This document shows positions 16,674 through 25,042 of a DNA stretch of 64,000 nucleotides, piece after piece. Numbering within the stretch: position 1 is the first letter of the stretch; each line of letters begins with the position of its first letter. The stretch spans positions 1-64,000 of the forward strand of contig NZ_WUEK01000001.1 of NCBI RefSeq assembly GCF_009823805.1. The letters run 5' to 3'. A program made the position numbers and the translations under genes. The notes beneath the pieces were generated by a model, which saw only the letters and a program-made list of their open reading frames with translations, ran no database searches and had not been told where the DNA came from. Origin of the DNA: Nocardioides flavescens. GTDB taxonomy: Bacteria; Actinomycetota; Actinomycetes; Propionibacteriales; Nocardioidaceae.

Positions 16674-17686
16674 CGACCATGAGCCTCTCGGCCGAGGGGG
16701 TCCACAAGGCGGCGGTGCTGCTGGTGCAGCTCGGCCGGGAGCAGGCCTCCGCGGTCCTGGCCCAGCTCTCCGAGCCGGAGGTCGAGGCGGTGACCGCCGA
16801 GATCGCGAGGCTCGACTCGATCGGCAGCGCCGAGGGCGAGGCCGTGCTCGAGGAGTTCCGCGACGAGATGATCGCGCGCCAGCACGTCGCCCAGGGCGGC
16901 ATCGGCCTCGCGCGCCAGCTGCTCGAGCAGTCGCTCGGAGCCGAGCGGGCCGAGGAGATCGTGGCCCGGCTGACCGCGGCCGCCGTGCGCTCGCCGTTCC
17001 ACTTCCTGCACGCGGCCGAGCCCGTGCAGCTGCGCTCCTTCATCGCCGACGAGCACCCCCAGGTGATCGCGCTGGTGCTGGCCCACATGACCCCCGACAA
17101 GGCCTCGCTCCTGCTCGGCGGGCTCGACCCCGAGAAGCAGGCCAAGGTCGCCCACCGGATCGCCGTCATGGAGCGCACCTCCCCCGACGTCGTGCGCGCC
17201 GTCGAGGCGACCCTGGAGCGCAAGCTGTCGACGATGCTGCAGCCGCAGGGCGTCTCGCGCGTCGGCGGCGTCGCGCCGCTGGTCAACATCATCAACCGCG
17301 CCGACCGTGCCACCGAGCGCCAGATCGTGGAGGGCCTCGACGCCCTCGACCCCGAGCTCGCCGACCTGGTGCGCAGCCAGATGTTCATGTTCGAGGACAT
17401 CGTCAGCCTCGACGACCGCTCGGTGCAGCAGGTGCTGCGCCAGGTCGAGGCCTCGCAGCTCGCCTACGCGCTCAAGGGCGTCGCCGAGCCGGTGCGGGCC
17501 AAGATCCTCGGCAACCTCAGCGGCCGCGCCGCCGAGGCCCTGCAGGAGGAGGTCGAGCTGCTCGGCCAGGTGCGCCTGACCCAGGTCGAGGAGGCCCAGC
17601 AGAACGTCATCCGGGTCATCCGCCAGCTCGAGGAGGAGGGCCACATCATGGTCCGCCGAGGAGGCGACGATGACTTCGTCGAGTAG
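16670..17686 (+). CDS. fliG: Flagellar motor switch protein FliG
   Basis: Rotor protein that takes torque from MotA and sets rotation direction. 338 residues. The N-terminal FliF-binding domain is followed by the conserved EHPQ segment (SFIADEHPQVIALVLAHM) and the C-terminal torque helix (DRSVQQVLRQVEASQLAYAL, then RAAEALQEEVELLG). GTG start overlapping fliF by 4 bp; the C-terminus overlaps fliH by 17 bp. Confidence 0.97.
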   Translation: MTTMSLSAEGVHKAAVLLVQLGREQASAVLAQLSEPEVEAVTAEIARLDSIGSAEGEAVLEEFRDEMIARQHVAQGGIGLARQLLEQSLGAERAEEIVARLTAAAVRSPFHFLHAAEPVQLRSFIADEHPQVIALVLAHMTPDKASLLLGGLDPEKQAKVAHRIAVMERTSPDVVRAVEATLERKLSTMLQPQGVSRVGGVAPLVNIINRADRATERQIVEGLDALDPELADLVRSQMFMFEDIVSLDDRSVQQVLRQVEASQLAYALKGVAEPVRAKILGNLSGRAAEALQEEVELLGQVRLTQVEEAQQNVIRVIRQLEEEGHIMVRRGGDDDFVE

Positions 17687-18344
17687 CTTCGCGCCGCTGG
17701 CCACCCCCGAGCTCCGCTCCGGCGACCTCACCCGCTTCGGCGACGCCAGCGCCCTCGGCGACGCCGTCACCGAGCACGTGCTCGGCAACCTCGTCGCCGA
17801 GGCCCGCCAGGCCGCCCGGGCCCAGGGGTACGCCGTGGGCTGGGGCGAGGGGCGCCGCGCCGCCGCGGCCCAGGCCGCGCAGGAGGCCGCCGAGCGCGAG
17901 GCGCAGGAGGCGGAGCGGCGCGCCCGCGCCGAGCGCGAGCACCTCGAGCTGCTGCGCTCCGTCGCCGCCGCCGCCCACGCCCTGGCCGGCGCCGCCGACG
18001 AGGCGCGGGCCCGTGTCGAGGACCAGGCGGTCGACCTGGCCCGCGAGCTCACCGAGACGATGGTGGGCCACGAGCTGCGCTCGGCCCCGGACACCGCCGC
18101 CGACGTCGCGGCCCGGGTGCTGGCCGAGGCGCCCGCCGGAGCGGCGTACGAGCTGCGGGTGCACCCCGTGACCGCCGCCGCACTGACCGGCCCCGAGCTG
18201 TCCGCGGCGTTCACCGACACCGGCGTTCGCGTCGTCCCCGACCCCACGCTCGCCTTCGCCGACGCGGTCGTCGAGATCGACGACCGCGTGCTCGACCTGC
18301 GGGTCACCGCTGCGCTCGAGCGGGTGCGGGAGGTGCTGTCGTGA
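17670..18344 (+). CDS. fliH: Flagellar export ATPase regulator FliH
   Basis: Holds FliI inactive and brings export substrates to the gate. 224 residues: a long Ala/Glu/Arg coiled coil in the first half (AAQEAAEREAQEAERRARAE), then the C-terminal FliI-binding region with LARELTETMVGHELRSAP. Starts inside fliG with GAGGAGG upstream and ends overlapping the fliI GTG. Primary sequence conservation in FliH is low, so the name leans on the position between fliG and fliI, which is diagnostic. Confidence 0.9.
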   Translation: MTSSSSFAPLATPELRSGDLTRFGDASALGDAVTEHVLGNLVAEARQAARAQGYAVGWGEGRRAAAAQAAQEAAEREAQEAERRARAEREHLELLRSVAAAAHALAGAADEARARVEDQAVDLARELTETMVGHELRSAPDTAADVAARVLAEAPAGAAYELRVHPVTAAALTGPELSAAFTDTGVRVVPDPTLAFADAVVEIDDRVLDLRVTAALERVREVLS

Positions 18345-19663
18345 GCAGGCCGACCGGACTCGCCGACCTGGCCGCACGGCGTGAGCACGCCGTCGTCGCC
18401 GCCCGGACCGCCCACCGCGGCCGCGTCACCGAGACCATGGGCCTGCACCTGCGCGTCGGCGGCGTGCGCGCCGCCCTCGGCGACATCGTCGAGGTCGAGA
18501 CCCCCGGCACCCCCCTGCTCGCCGAGGTCGCCGCGAGCGACTCCCGCGGCCTGGTGTGCCTGCCGCTCGGCCACACCCGCGGCCTGCAGGTGGGCGCCAC
18601 CGTGCGCGCCACTGGCGGCCCGCTGCAGATCCGGGTCGGCGAGGCGCTGCGCGGACGCGTGCTCGACGGTCTCGGCCGTCCGGTCGACGGCGGCCCGTCG
18701 CTCGACGCGCTCCCGCTCGTCGGCGTCGAGCAGGAGCCCCCGCCCGCGCTGAGCCGCCCGCGGATCGTGCACCCCCTCGGCCTCGGCGTGCGCGCCCTCG
18801 ACTCGCTCGTGCCGTGCGGCCGTGGTCAGCGCATCGGCATCATGGCCGGCTCCGGTGTCGGCAAGTCGAGCCTGCTCTCGATGATCGCCCGGGGCACCGA
18901 CGCTGAGATCTCGGTCATCGCGCTCGTCGGCGAGCGCGGTCGCGAGGTCCGCGAGTTCCTCGAGAACGACCTCGGCCCCGAGGGCCTCGCCCGCTCCGTC
19001 GTCGTCGTCGCCACCTCCGACGCTCCCCCGGTCGAGCGGCTGCGGGCGGCGTTCGTCGCCACCCGGATCGCCGAGTGGTTCCGCGACGCCGGTCGCGACG
19101 TCGTGCTGATGATGGACAGCCTGACCCGCGTCTCGATGGCGCAGCGCGAGATCGGCCTGTCGGCCGGCGAGCCGCCCGCCACCCGCGGCTACCCGCCGAG
19201 CGTCTTCGCGCTGATGCCGCGGCTGCTGGAGCGGGCCGGCACCTCGCCGCACGGCTCGATCACCGGGCTCTACACCGTGCTCGTCGAGGGCGACGACATG
19301 CAGGACCCGATCGGCGACACCGCCCGCTCGATCCTCGACGGCCACGTCGTGCTGAGCCGCCGGCTCGCGACCTCGGGCCACTTCCCCTCCATCGACGTCC
19401 TCGAGTCGATCTCGCGCGTCACCGGCGCGGTCACCTCCCCGGAGCAGCGCGGTGACGCCACCCGGCTGCGGCGGATGCTCGCGGCCCACCGCGACGTGCG
19501 CGAGCTCGTCGAGATCGGCGCCTACGTCGGTGGCAGCGACCCGTACGCCGACGCCGCGCTCGCGCGGATGGGCGCCATCGAGGCGTTCCTGCAGCAGTCG
19601 ATGGACGACAGCACCCCGCGCCAGGAGACCTGGCAGCGCCTGGCCGGGCTGGTGGCCGCATGA
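18341..19663 (+). CDS. fliI: Flagellum-specific ATP synthase FliI
   Basis: Hexameric ATPase of the flagellar type III export apparatus. 440 residues. Walker A is GIMAGSGVGKSSLLSMIARG (about residue 165-184) and Walker B is VVLMMDSLTRVSMAQREIGL (about 250-270), followed by GEPPATRGYPPSVF, all typical for FliI. The N-terminal beta-barrel has VGATVRATGGPLQI. GTG start; the C-terminus overlaps fliJ by 4 bp (ATGA). Confidence 0.98.
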   Translation: MSRPTGLADLAARREHAVVAARTAHRGRVTETMGLHLRVGGVRAALGDIVEVETPGTPLLAEVAASDSRGLVCLPLGHTRGLQVGATVRATGGPLQIRVGEALRGRVLDGLGRPVDGGPSLDALPLVGVEQEPPPALSRPRIVHPLGLGVRALDSLVPCGRGQRIGIMAGSGVGKSSLLSMIARGTDAEISVIALVGERGREVREFLENDLGPEGLARSVVVVATSDAPPVERLRAAFVATRIAEWFRDAGRDVVLMMDSLTRVSMAQREIGLSAGEPPATRGYPPSVFALMPRLLERAGTSPHGSITGLYTVLVEGDDMQDPIGDTARSILDGHVVLSRRLATSGHFPSIDVLESISRVTGAVTSPEQRGDATRLRRMLAAHRDVRELVEIGAYVGGSDPYADAALARMGAIEAFLQQSMDDSTPRQETWQRLAGLVAA

Positions 19664-20124
19664 GCGCGCGCCACGACCCGGGGCTGCACGCCGTGGCGCG
19701 GGTGCGCGAGGTGCGCGAGCGCGACAGCCTGCTCGGCCTGCACCGGGCGCGCGCGGAGCACGAGGCCGCGCTCGAGCGCGCCGAGCGGCTCGGCGAGCTG
19801 GTCCGCACCCACGCCGACCAGCTGCAGGGCGGCGCCTCCGGCGTCACCAGCGGCGACTGGGCCGCGCGTCGCACGGCCCTGATGGCCCTGGCCGCCGGCG
19901 AGTCGAGCGCCCGCTCCGACGCCGACGCCGCGTCCACCGTGCGCACCGCCGCCACCGAGCACTGGCAGCACGACCGCAGCCGGCTGCGGGCCGTCGAGAC
20001 GCTGCTCGAGCGCCGGGCCGAGGCCCGCCGCGCCGAGCGCGAGCGGCTGCTCGCCCGCGAGCTGGACGACCTCGGCGCCCAGCGCTGGCTGCGCGCCCAC
20101 CGCGACGAGGAGGTGGACCGGTGA
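19660..20124 (+). CDS. fliJ: FliJ-like flagellar export coiled-coil protein
   Basis: 154 residues, Arg/Ala/Glu-rich, an almost continuous coiled coil (HRARAEHEAALERAERLGEL at the front, LERRAEARRAERERLLAREL at the back), matching the FliJ stalk that fits into the FliI ring. It begins inside the fliI stop and ends inside the start of the next gene. FliJ sequences diverge strongly, so the call rests on the coiled coil, length and the fliI-fliJ order. Confidence 0.88.
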   Translation: MSARHDPGLHAVARVREVRERDSLLGLHRARAEHEAALERAERLGELVRTHADQLQGGASGVTSGDWAARRTALMALAAGESSARSDADAASTVRTAATEHWQHDRSRLRAVETLLERRAEARRAERERLLARELDDLGAQRWLRAHRDEEVDR

Positions 20125-21176
20125 GCGTCAGCGACGTCACGGCCCGCATCAGCCAGATCCAGGCCCAGCTCGCCCAGCTCTCGCCGCAGCTGGCGAGCAG
20201 CACCGCGGCCGCGAGCGGCCGCACCTTCGCCGCCGCCCTGGGCGACGCGAGCGCGCTCGGCGGCAGCGACAGCAGCGGCGGCATCACCCAGAGCAGCCTG
20301 CTCGACGACACCGTCGGGGTCGCCCAGAGCGCCGACGGGGCCGTGACCGGCACCGGCACGGTCGGCGCGGCCGGCGGCCCGACCGGCCAGGACGTCGTCG
20401 AGGATGCCCGGAAGTACCTCGGGATCCCCTACGTCTGGGGCGGCACCGACCCCGCGAAGGGCCTGGACTGCTCAGGGCTCGTGCAACGCGTCTACCGCGA
20501 CCTCGGCATCGAGCTGCCGCGCGTCTCGCGCGACCAGGCGCGCGTCGGCGACGCCGTGCCGAGCCTCGCCGAGGCGCAGCCCGGCGACCTGCTCGCCTTC
20601 AACTCCCCCGTCTCGCACATCGCGATCTACATCGGCGACGGCCAGATGATCGAGGCCCCGCGCCCCGGCAAGGACGTCCAGGTGAGCCCGGTCTACGACA
20701 CCCCGACCGCCATCCGGCGCGTGCTCGGCTCCGCCGACGCCGCACCGTCGGCCGCCGCGGTCGGCGCGACGTCCGCCGTCTCGTCGGGTCCGGTCAGCGG
20801 CGTACCCTACGCCGCGCTGTTCAACGAGGCCGCCGCCGCGCACGGCGTCGACGCCCGGCTGCTCGCCGCCGTCGCCCGGCAGGAGTCCGGCTTCGACCCC
20901 ACCGCCGTCAGCCCCGCCGGCGCCCAGGGCCTCATGCAGCTGATGCCGGCCACCGCCTCGGGGCTCGGCGTCAGCGACAGCTTCGACCCGGCGCAGGCCG
21001 TCGACGGGGCCGCCCGCCTGCTCAACGACCTCATGGGCCGCTTCGGCAGCACCCCGCTCGCGCTCGCGGCCTACAACGCCGGCCCGGGTGCGGTGCTGCG
21101 CTACGACGGCGTGCCGCCGTACCCCGAGACGCAGCGCTACGTCACCTCCATCATGTCGATGCTGGGAGCCAACTGA
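20121..21176 (+). CDS. NlpC/P60 - lytic transglycosylase fusion in the FlgJ position
   Basis: A 351-residue predicted cell-wall hydrolase with two catalytic domains. Residues 1-90 are a low-complexity Ser/Ala/Gly linker with QIQAQLAQLSPQLASSTAAA. Residues about 90-200 are an NlpC/P60 peptidase: Cys in KGLDCSGLVQRVYRDL (about 116), His in SPVSHIAIYIGDGQ. Residues about 230-345 are a soluble lytic transglycosylase: Glu in VARQESGFDPTAVSP (about 254), then AQGLMQLMPATASGLG and AYNAGPGAVLRYDG. No signal peptide is seen, so it is presumably exported by the flagellar apparatus, like FlgJ. It lies between fliJ and fliK with 4-bp overlaps, pointing to local peptidoglycan opening for the rod. Confidence 0.92.
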   Translation: MSVSDVTARISQIQAQLAQLSPQLASSTAAASGRTFAAALGDASALGGSDSSGGITQSSLLDDTVGVAQSADGAVTGTGTVGAAGGPTGQDVVEDARKYLGIPYVWGGTDPAKGLDCSGLVQRVYRDLGIELPRVSRDQARVGDAVPSLAEAQPGDLLAFNSPVSHIAIYIGDGQMIEAPRPGKDVQVSPVYDTPTAIRRVLGSADAAPSAAAVGATSAVSSGPVSGVPYAALFNEAAAAHGVDARLLAAVARQESGFDPTAVSPAGAQGLMQLMPATASGLGVSDSFDPAQAVDGAARLLNDLMGRFGSTPLALAAYNAGPGAVLRYDGVPPYPETQRYVTSIMSMLGAN

Positions 21177-22834
21177 TGAAGCTCACCTCCACCCTCGTCC
21201 CGGGCGCCGGTCCCGGTGCCGGGCTCGCCGACCTGGCCCCCGGCGCTACCACGTCGGACACCCCCGCCGGCGCTGCGGTGACCGCCGAGGCGGGCACGTT
21301 GAGCGGGTTCGGTGCGCTGCTCGCCGCGATGCTCCCCACCGCGCGGGCGGCCGTCTCGCCGGTCGGGGTCGCGAGCGGCCCGGCGGCGACCGGTGACCCC
21401 ACCGCCGTGGCCCCCGTCGGCTCGCCCACCCAGGAAGAGGCGGACGACGCCGAGGCCACCGAGCCGGCCGTCGCCACGGTGGACCCGAGCGACCCGGCCG
21501 CGGTCGCGGTGGCGGGCAGCCCCCTCGCCGCGGTCCTCGTGCCGCCGCTCCCGGCCACCGTGGTCGCGCGGCCGCAGGCCCTGGACGCCGCACCGTCCGT
21601 GACCGCCGCGACGGGCGCACTCGCGGCTCCCGGCTCCGCCGTCCCCGCCGGCGTCGCGCCGGTCGCCGACGCCCCTGCGACGACGCCTCCGCGCGCCGCG
21701 GACCCGACCGTCCCTGCCGCGCCGGCCGTACCCGCGGGCGCGGTCGTCCCGGCCGAGGTGACCGCCGCGTTCCCAGCGGCGGCAGCACCCGCGACCGACG
21801 CTGCTCCGGCCACCGGTCCGGGCACGGCGCCGGCACCGGCCGACTCCGCGGGGCTCGGTCCCACCGGCCCTCTCGCGGCCTCTGCGTCCGCGGGCGGAGA
21901 GACCGGCACTAGGCCCCAGGACCGCGACGAGGTCCCGACCGCTCCGACCTCCGCGGTCAGGTCCTCCGACAACGCCTCCGACGGCGCTTCCGACGACGCC
22001 TCCGACAGCGCCTTCGAGCCCGCGGCGAGCACGGCGCCCACCGGCCCGGCCGGCTCGTCGACGTCCACGTCGACCTCCACGTCGACCTCCACGCCGTCCT
22101 CGGCGGCGACTCCCGCACCGTCCTCCACACCGACCGCACCGGCGTCGTCACTGCCATCGGTCGCACCGGTGCAGACCGTGGCTCCCGTCGCCCAGGCCGC
22201 GACCGCCGACCCCGGCACCCGCCCGGCTCCCGTCAGCACCCAGCTCCTCGACGCCCTGACACCGCACGTGCGCACCGGCAACGGCGTCACCCGCCTCACG
22301 CTGCGCCTCGACCCGGGCACCCTCGGCGAGGTCGCGGTGCGCCTGACCGTGCGTGACGGCGCCGTACGCGTGCAGCTCGGGGCGGGCACCGAGGCCCGGG
22401 CCGCCCTCGGCGACGGCGCCGCCGCGCTGCAGCAGCTGCTGGGCGAGCGCACCTCCGGCGCCGTCCGCGTCGAGGTCGGCGCGCTCGACCCGACGACCGG
22501 CCTGCCCGTCACGGCCGGCGCGCCCGCGGGCCACACCGCGCAGCAGCACGCCGGCCAGTCCGGCCCGTCCGGCCAGCAGGCGCAGCAGGGCCAGCAGGCT
22601 CCGCAGCCGCCCGCGCCGCAGTCCGGCCCGTCCGCAGACGGGCCGACCCACGACCTCCTCGGATCCCAGTCGGGATCGGGGTGGACCGGTGCTGACACCG
22701 GTCGACAGAGCGCCTCCGCAGGGACGCGGAGCGCCTCCACCGCCACGGACGGCGACGAGGGCGGGGTCGTGCGACCCCTGTCCGCCGAGCCAGGCAGGTC
22801 CGGACCCGTGCGCGGGCTGGACGTGCGCATGTGA
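21176..22834 (+). CDS. fliK: Flagellar hook-length control protein FliK
   Basis: Secreted ruler that stops hook growth. 552 residues; residues 1-350 are an Ala/Pro/Thr/Ser-rich disordered region (including a run of ST repeats near 300), as in other FliKs. The conserved C-terminal domain is near 365-430: TRLTLRLDPGTLGEVAVRLT and VRVQLGAGTEARAALGDGA. The last 100 residues are Gln/Gly/Ser-rich. It overlaps the upstream hydrolase gene by TGATG and precedes flgD, whose product caps the same hook. Confidence 0.93.
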   Translation: MKLTSTLVPGAGPGAGLADLAPGATTSDTPAGAAVTAEAGTLSGFGALLAAMLPTARAAVSPVGVASGPAATGDPTAVAPVGSPTQEEADDAEATEPAVATVDPSDPAAVAVAGSPLAAVLVPPLPATVVARPQALDAAPSVTAATGALAAPGSAVPAGVAPVADAPATTPPRAADPTVPAAPAVPAGAVVPAEVTAAFPAAAAPATDAAPATGPGTAPAPADSAGLGPTGPLAASASAGGETGTRPQDRDEVPTAPTSAVRSSDNASDGASDDASDSAFEPAASTAPTGPAGSSTSTSTSTSTSTPSSAATPAPSSTPTAPASSLPSVAPVQTVAPVAQAATADPGTRPAPVSTQLLDALTPHVRTGNGVTRLTLRLDPGTLGEVAVRLTVRDGAVRVQLGAGTEARAALGDGAAALQQLLGERTSGAVRVEVGALDPTTGLPVTAGAPAGHTAQQHAGQSGPSGQQAQQGQQAPQPPAPQSGPSADGPTHDLLGSQSGSGWTGADTGRQSASAGTRSASTATDGDEGGVVRPLSAEPGRSGPVRGLDVRM

Positions 22835-22843
22835 GGAGACGCC

Positions 22844-23344
22844 GTGAGCATCGGCGCCATCGAAGGACCCACCGGCTACCCGGTCGCCTCCGGCACCACC
22901 GGGACGACCGGCACCACCCCCACCGGCAACGGCCTGTCCGGCACGGCCACCACCACGAAGTCCAAGGACAAGGACGTGTTCCTGCAGCTCCTGGTGGCCC
23001 AGATGAAGTACCAGGACCCGACCAACCCCACCGACTCCGGGGAGTTCCTGGCCCAGTCGGCGCAGTTCACCGCGCTGGAGAAGATGCAGTCGGTCGCCGA
23101 CCAGACCGGGCTCCTGCTCGGTGCGCAGCTCGCGTTCGGTGCGAGCGGGCTGGTCGGCAAGTCGGTGCAGTACAAGCTCGACGACGGCCGCTCCGGCACG
23201 GGGCTCGTCTCGGGCGTCCAGTTCGGCCAGACCGGACCGGTGCTCGACATCGGCGGCGTGGAGGTCCCGATCTCCAACGTCCAGTCCGTCACCACCGGCA
23301 CCGGCACCTCGACCGGCACCTCGACCGGCACCACCACCCCCTGA
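22844..23344 (+). CDS. flgD: Flagellar hook capping protein FlgD
   Basis: Scaffold that caps the hook while FlgE polymerises. 166 residues, GTG start. The conserved N-terminal module is clear: DVFLQLLVAQMKYQDPTNPT and SGEFLAQSAQFTALEKMQSV. The C-terminal part has a short beta domain with SGLVGKSVQYKL and ends in a Thr/Gly/Ser repeat (GTGTSTGTSTGTTTP). Shorter than enterobacterial FlgD (about 230) because most of the second domain is missing. Confidence 0.95.
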   Translation: MSIGAIEGPTGYPVASGTTGTTGTTPTGNGLSGTATTTKSKDKDVFLQLLVAQMKYQDPTNPTDSGEFLAQSAQFTALEKMQSVADQTGLLLGAQLAFGASGLVGKSVQYKLDDGRSGTGLVSGVQFGQTGPVLDIGGVEVPISNVQSVTTGTGTSTGTSTGTTTP

Positions 23345-23383
23345 TCCCTTCCGCGTCCCACCCTCCCGAGAGGAATCCCCCTC

Positions 23384-24238
23384 ATGCTCCGTTCGCTCTT
23401 CTCCGGCATCAGCGGCCTGCGCGTCAACCAGCTCGCGCTCGACGTCACCGGCAACAACATCGCCAACGCCAACACCGTCGGCTTCAAGGGCTCCAAGACC
23501 GTCTTCCAGGACACCCTGAGCCAGATGCTCACCGGCTCGACGGCCCCCAACGACGCCCGCGGCGGTCGCAACGCCATGCAGATCGGCCTCGGCGTGCAGC
23601 TCGCCGCGACCGCGCTCAACTTCGGCCAGGGCGCCCCGCAGTACACCGGCAGCCCGACCGACCTGATGATCTCCGGCGACGGCTTCTTCGTCGTCGAGGC
23701 CAGCGGCGAGCAGCTCTACACCCGCGCCGGCGCCTTCACCTTCGACAACGACGGCCTGCTGGTGACCCCCTCGGGCGCCCGGGTCCAGGGTTACAAGCTC
23801 GACGCGAACGGCGACCCGACCGGCGGCATGGCGGACCTCAGCCTCGCCGACGCCAACGCCGTCCCCGCGGTCCCGGCCGGCGTCGAGCTGCGCTCCTACA
23901 ACATCAGCAGCGACGGCAAGATCAACGCCAGCTACAGCGACGGCATCCAGCGCCAGCTCGGTCAGGTCGCCCTCGCCGACTTCACCAACCCGATGGGTCT
24001 CGAGCGCGTCGGCGAGACGTCGTTCCGAGCCGGCGCCAACTCCGGAGCACCGGACCTGGGCGTCTCCGGCGAGGGCCGCCGCGGCACCTTCACCGTCGGC
24101 TCGGTGGAGATGTCGAACGTCGACCTCGCGGCCGAGTTCACCAACCTGATCCTCGCCCAGCGCGGGTTCCAGGCCAGCTCGCGCGTCATCACCACCTCCG
24201 ACCAGGTCCTCGAGGACCTCGTCAACATCAAGCGCTGA
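23384..24238 (+). CDS. flgE: Flagellar hook protein FlgE
   Basis: Subunit of the flexible hook. 284 residues, short for FlgE (often 400 or more) and nearly the length of the rod protein FlgG. The N-terminus MLRSLFSGISGLRVNQLALD with NNIANANTVGFKGSKTVFQD and the C-terminus VDLAAEFTNLILAQRGFQAS define the FlgE/F/G family; GFKGSKTVFQDTLSQ is the hook-type core. Being next to flgD and fliK supports hook over rod. It is the only FlgE/F/G member in the window. RBS AGAGGAA. The last gene before a 500-bp repeat-rich gap. Confidence 0.93.
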   Translation: MLRSLFSGISGLRVNQLALDVTGNNIANANTVGFKGSKTVFQDTLSQMLTGSTAPNDARGGRNAMQIGLGVQLAATALNFGQGAPQYTGSPTDLMISGDGFFVVEASGEQLYTRAGAFTFDNDGLLVTPSGARVQGYKLDANGDPTGGMADLSLADANAVPAVPAGVELRSYNISSDGKINASYSDGIQRQLGQVALADFTNPMGLERVGETSFRAGANSGAPDLGVSGEGRRGTFTVGSVEMSNVDLAAEFTNLILAQRGFQASSRVITTSDQVLEDLVNIKR

Positions 24239-24342
24239 CGCCGCCACGAGCGCCGTCGGGCCCTGCGGGTCCGGCGGCGCTCGCGCGCGCCCCGGCGTCC
24301 GCGCCGCTGGTCGAGCAGCGAGCGCCAGCGAGCGTCGTCCCC

Positions 24343-24433
24343 GGTGGTTGAGGAGGTCGCGCCAGCGACCGTCTCGGAACCACTGCTGAGGGTGAGTGGT
24401 TTCGAGACAGGACTTCGTCCTTCCTCAACCACC
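24343..24433. repeat. Composite inverted repeat (BIME-like)
   Basis: The left arm holds GGTGGTTGAGGA (24343-24354) and GTCTCGGAACCACT (24371-24384). The right arm holds their complements, AGTGGTTTCGAGAC (24395-24408, one mismatch) and TCCTCAACCACC (24422-24433), in mirrored order. Smaller inverted pieces, GGTCGC-GCCA-GCGACC on the left and GGAC-TTCG-TCC on the right, sit inside each arm, so the transcript could form a cruciform-like fold. It lies 100 bp after flgE and may end transcription there. Confidence 0.75.
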
Positions 24434-24552
24434 GAGGCCGACCGGACCGCGTCTTCCTCAACCACCGAGGCCGACCGGACCGCGTCTTCCTCAACCACCG
24501 AGGCCGACCGGACCGCGTACATCCTGACCACCGAGACCGACACGACCTCGTC
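24421..24552. repeat. Tandem 33-bp repeat, four copies
   Basis: Units start at 24421, 24454, 24487 and 24520. The first three are nearly identical (TTCCTCAACCACCGAGGCCG, then ACCGGACCGC and GTC); the fourth is degenerate. The first unit shares its beginning with the right arm of the neighbouring inverted repeat, so the array probably grew by duplication from that arm. Confidence 0.85.
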
Positions 24553-24745
24553 GTTCCTCGTCCGCCAGAGCGCCCCGCGATCCCCGGCCGCCAGCACCCC
24601 GAAACCGGTCCAGACCAGGTGGTCGAGACCGGTCGGGCGGATCGGCCAGGACCGCTCAGGTCCCCCACCGTGAGGCCGAACTGATCCTCGACCGGCCACG
24701 GACGGCTCGTCACGCACCACCCACGCGACACCAAGGACGGTGACC

Positions 24746-25042
24746 ATGATCCGGCTGACTCGCCTCTCGGGCGACGAGTTCGTCGTGAACTCCGACCTGA
24801 TCGAGCGCATCGACCAGACGCCCGACAGCGTCGTCACGCTCGTCGACGGCACGAAGTACGTCGTGGTCGAGGACATCGACACGGTGGTCCGAGCGATCCG
24901 CCACCACCGCGCAGAGATCATCGCGATGAGCGAGCAGCTCCGCGTCTCGAGCCACGACCGCCAGCCCCCGCCGCCCCCGCTGGCCAGTGTCACCGACCTC
25001 CCCGCGCACGCGGCGTACGCCGACCAGGGGGGCGAGCGCTGA
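24746..25042 (+). CDS. flbD: FlbD/SwrD-family flagellar protein
   Basis: A 98-residue protein whose first 60 residues match the small FlbD/SwrD family: MIRLTRLSGDEFVVNSDLIE and GTKYVVVEDIDTVVRAIRHH. The family is linked to stator function and swarming power in Bacillus, and the gene is commonly just upstream of motA, as here. The ATG at 24746 has AAGGA eight bases upstream; a GTG two codons earlier is too close to it. The C-terminal 40 residues are a Pro-rich extension (RQPPPPPLASVT). Overlaps motA by TGATG. Confidence 0.88.
   Translation: MIRLTRLSGDEFVVNSDLIERIDQTPDSVVTLVDGTKYVVVEDIDTVVRAIRHHRAEIIAMSEQLRVSSHDRQPPPPPLASVTDLPAHAAYADQGGER

Larger units (their letters stand above)
24239..24745. 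other. Non-coding, repeat-rich gap between flgE and flbD
   Basis: 507 bp without a convincing gene. It holds a composite inverted repeat (24343-24433) and a tandem 33-bp repeat (24421-24552), described separately, plus a GAGCAGCGAGCGCCAGCGAGC-like stretch (24313-24333) and two ACCGGT-flanked short repeats around 24605-24640. An open frame across the region is created by the repeats. A promoter for the flbD-motA operon is expected near its right end, but I cannot place it. Confidence 0.6.

Noticed and set aside
16061..19489. A 1142-residue open frame on the minus strand opposite fliF, fliG, fliH and fliI
   Set aside because: It is the antisense shadow of high-GC coding sequence; four well-recognised flagellar genes occupy the other strand.
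24344..24673. A 109-residue open frame with STTEADRTAS repeats
   Set aside because: The 33-bp tandem repeat keeps the frame open; no ribosome site and the same DNA forms an inverted repeat. Treated as non-coding.
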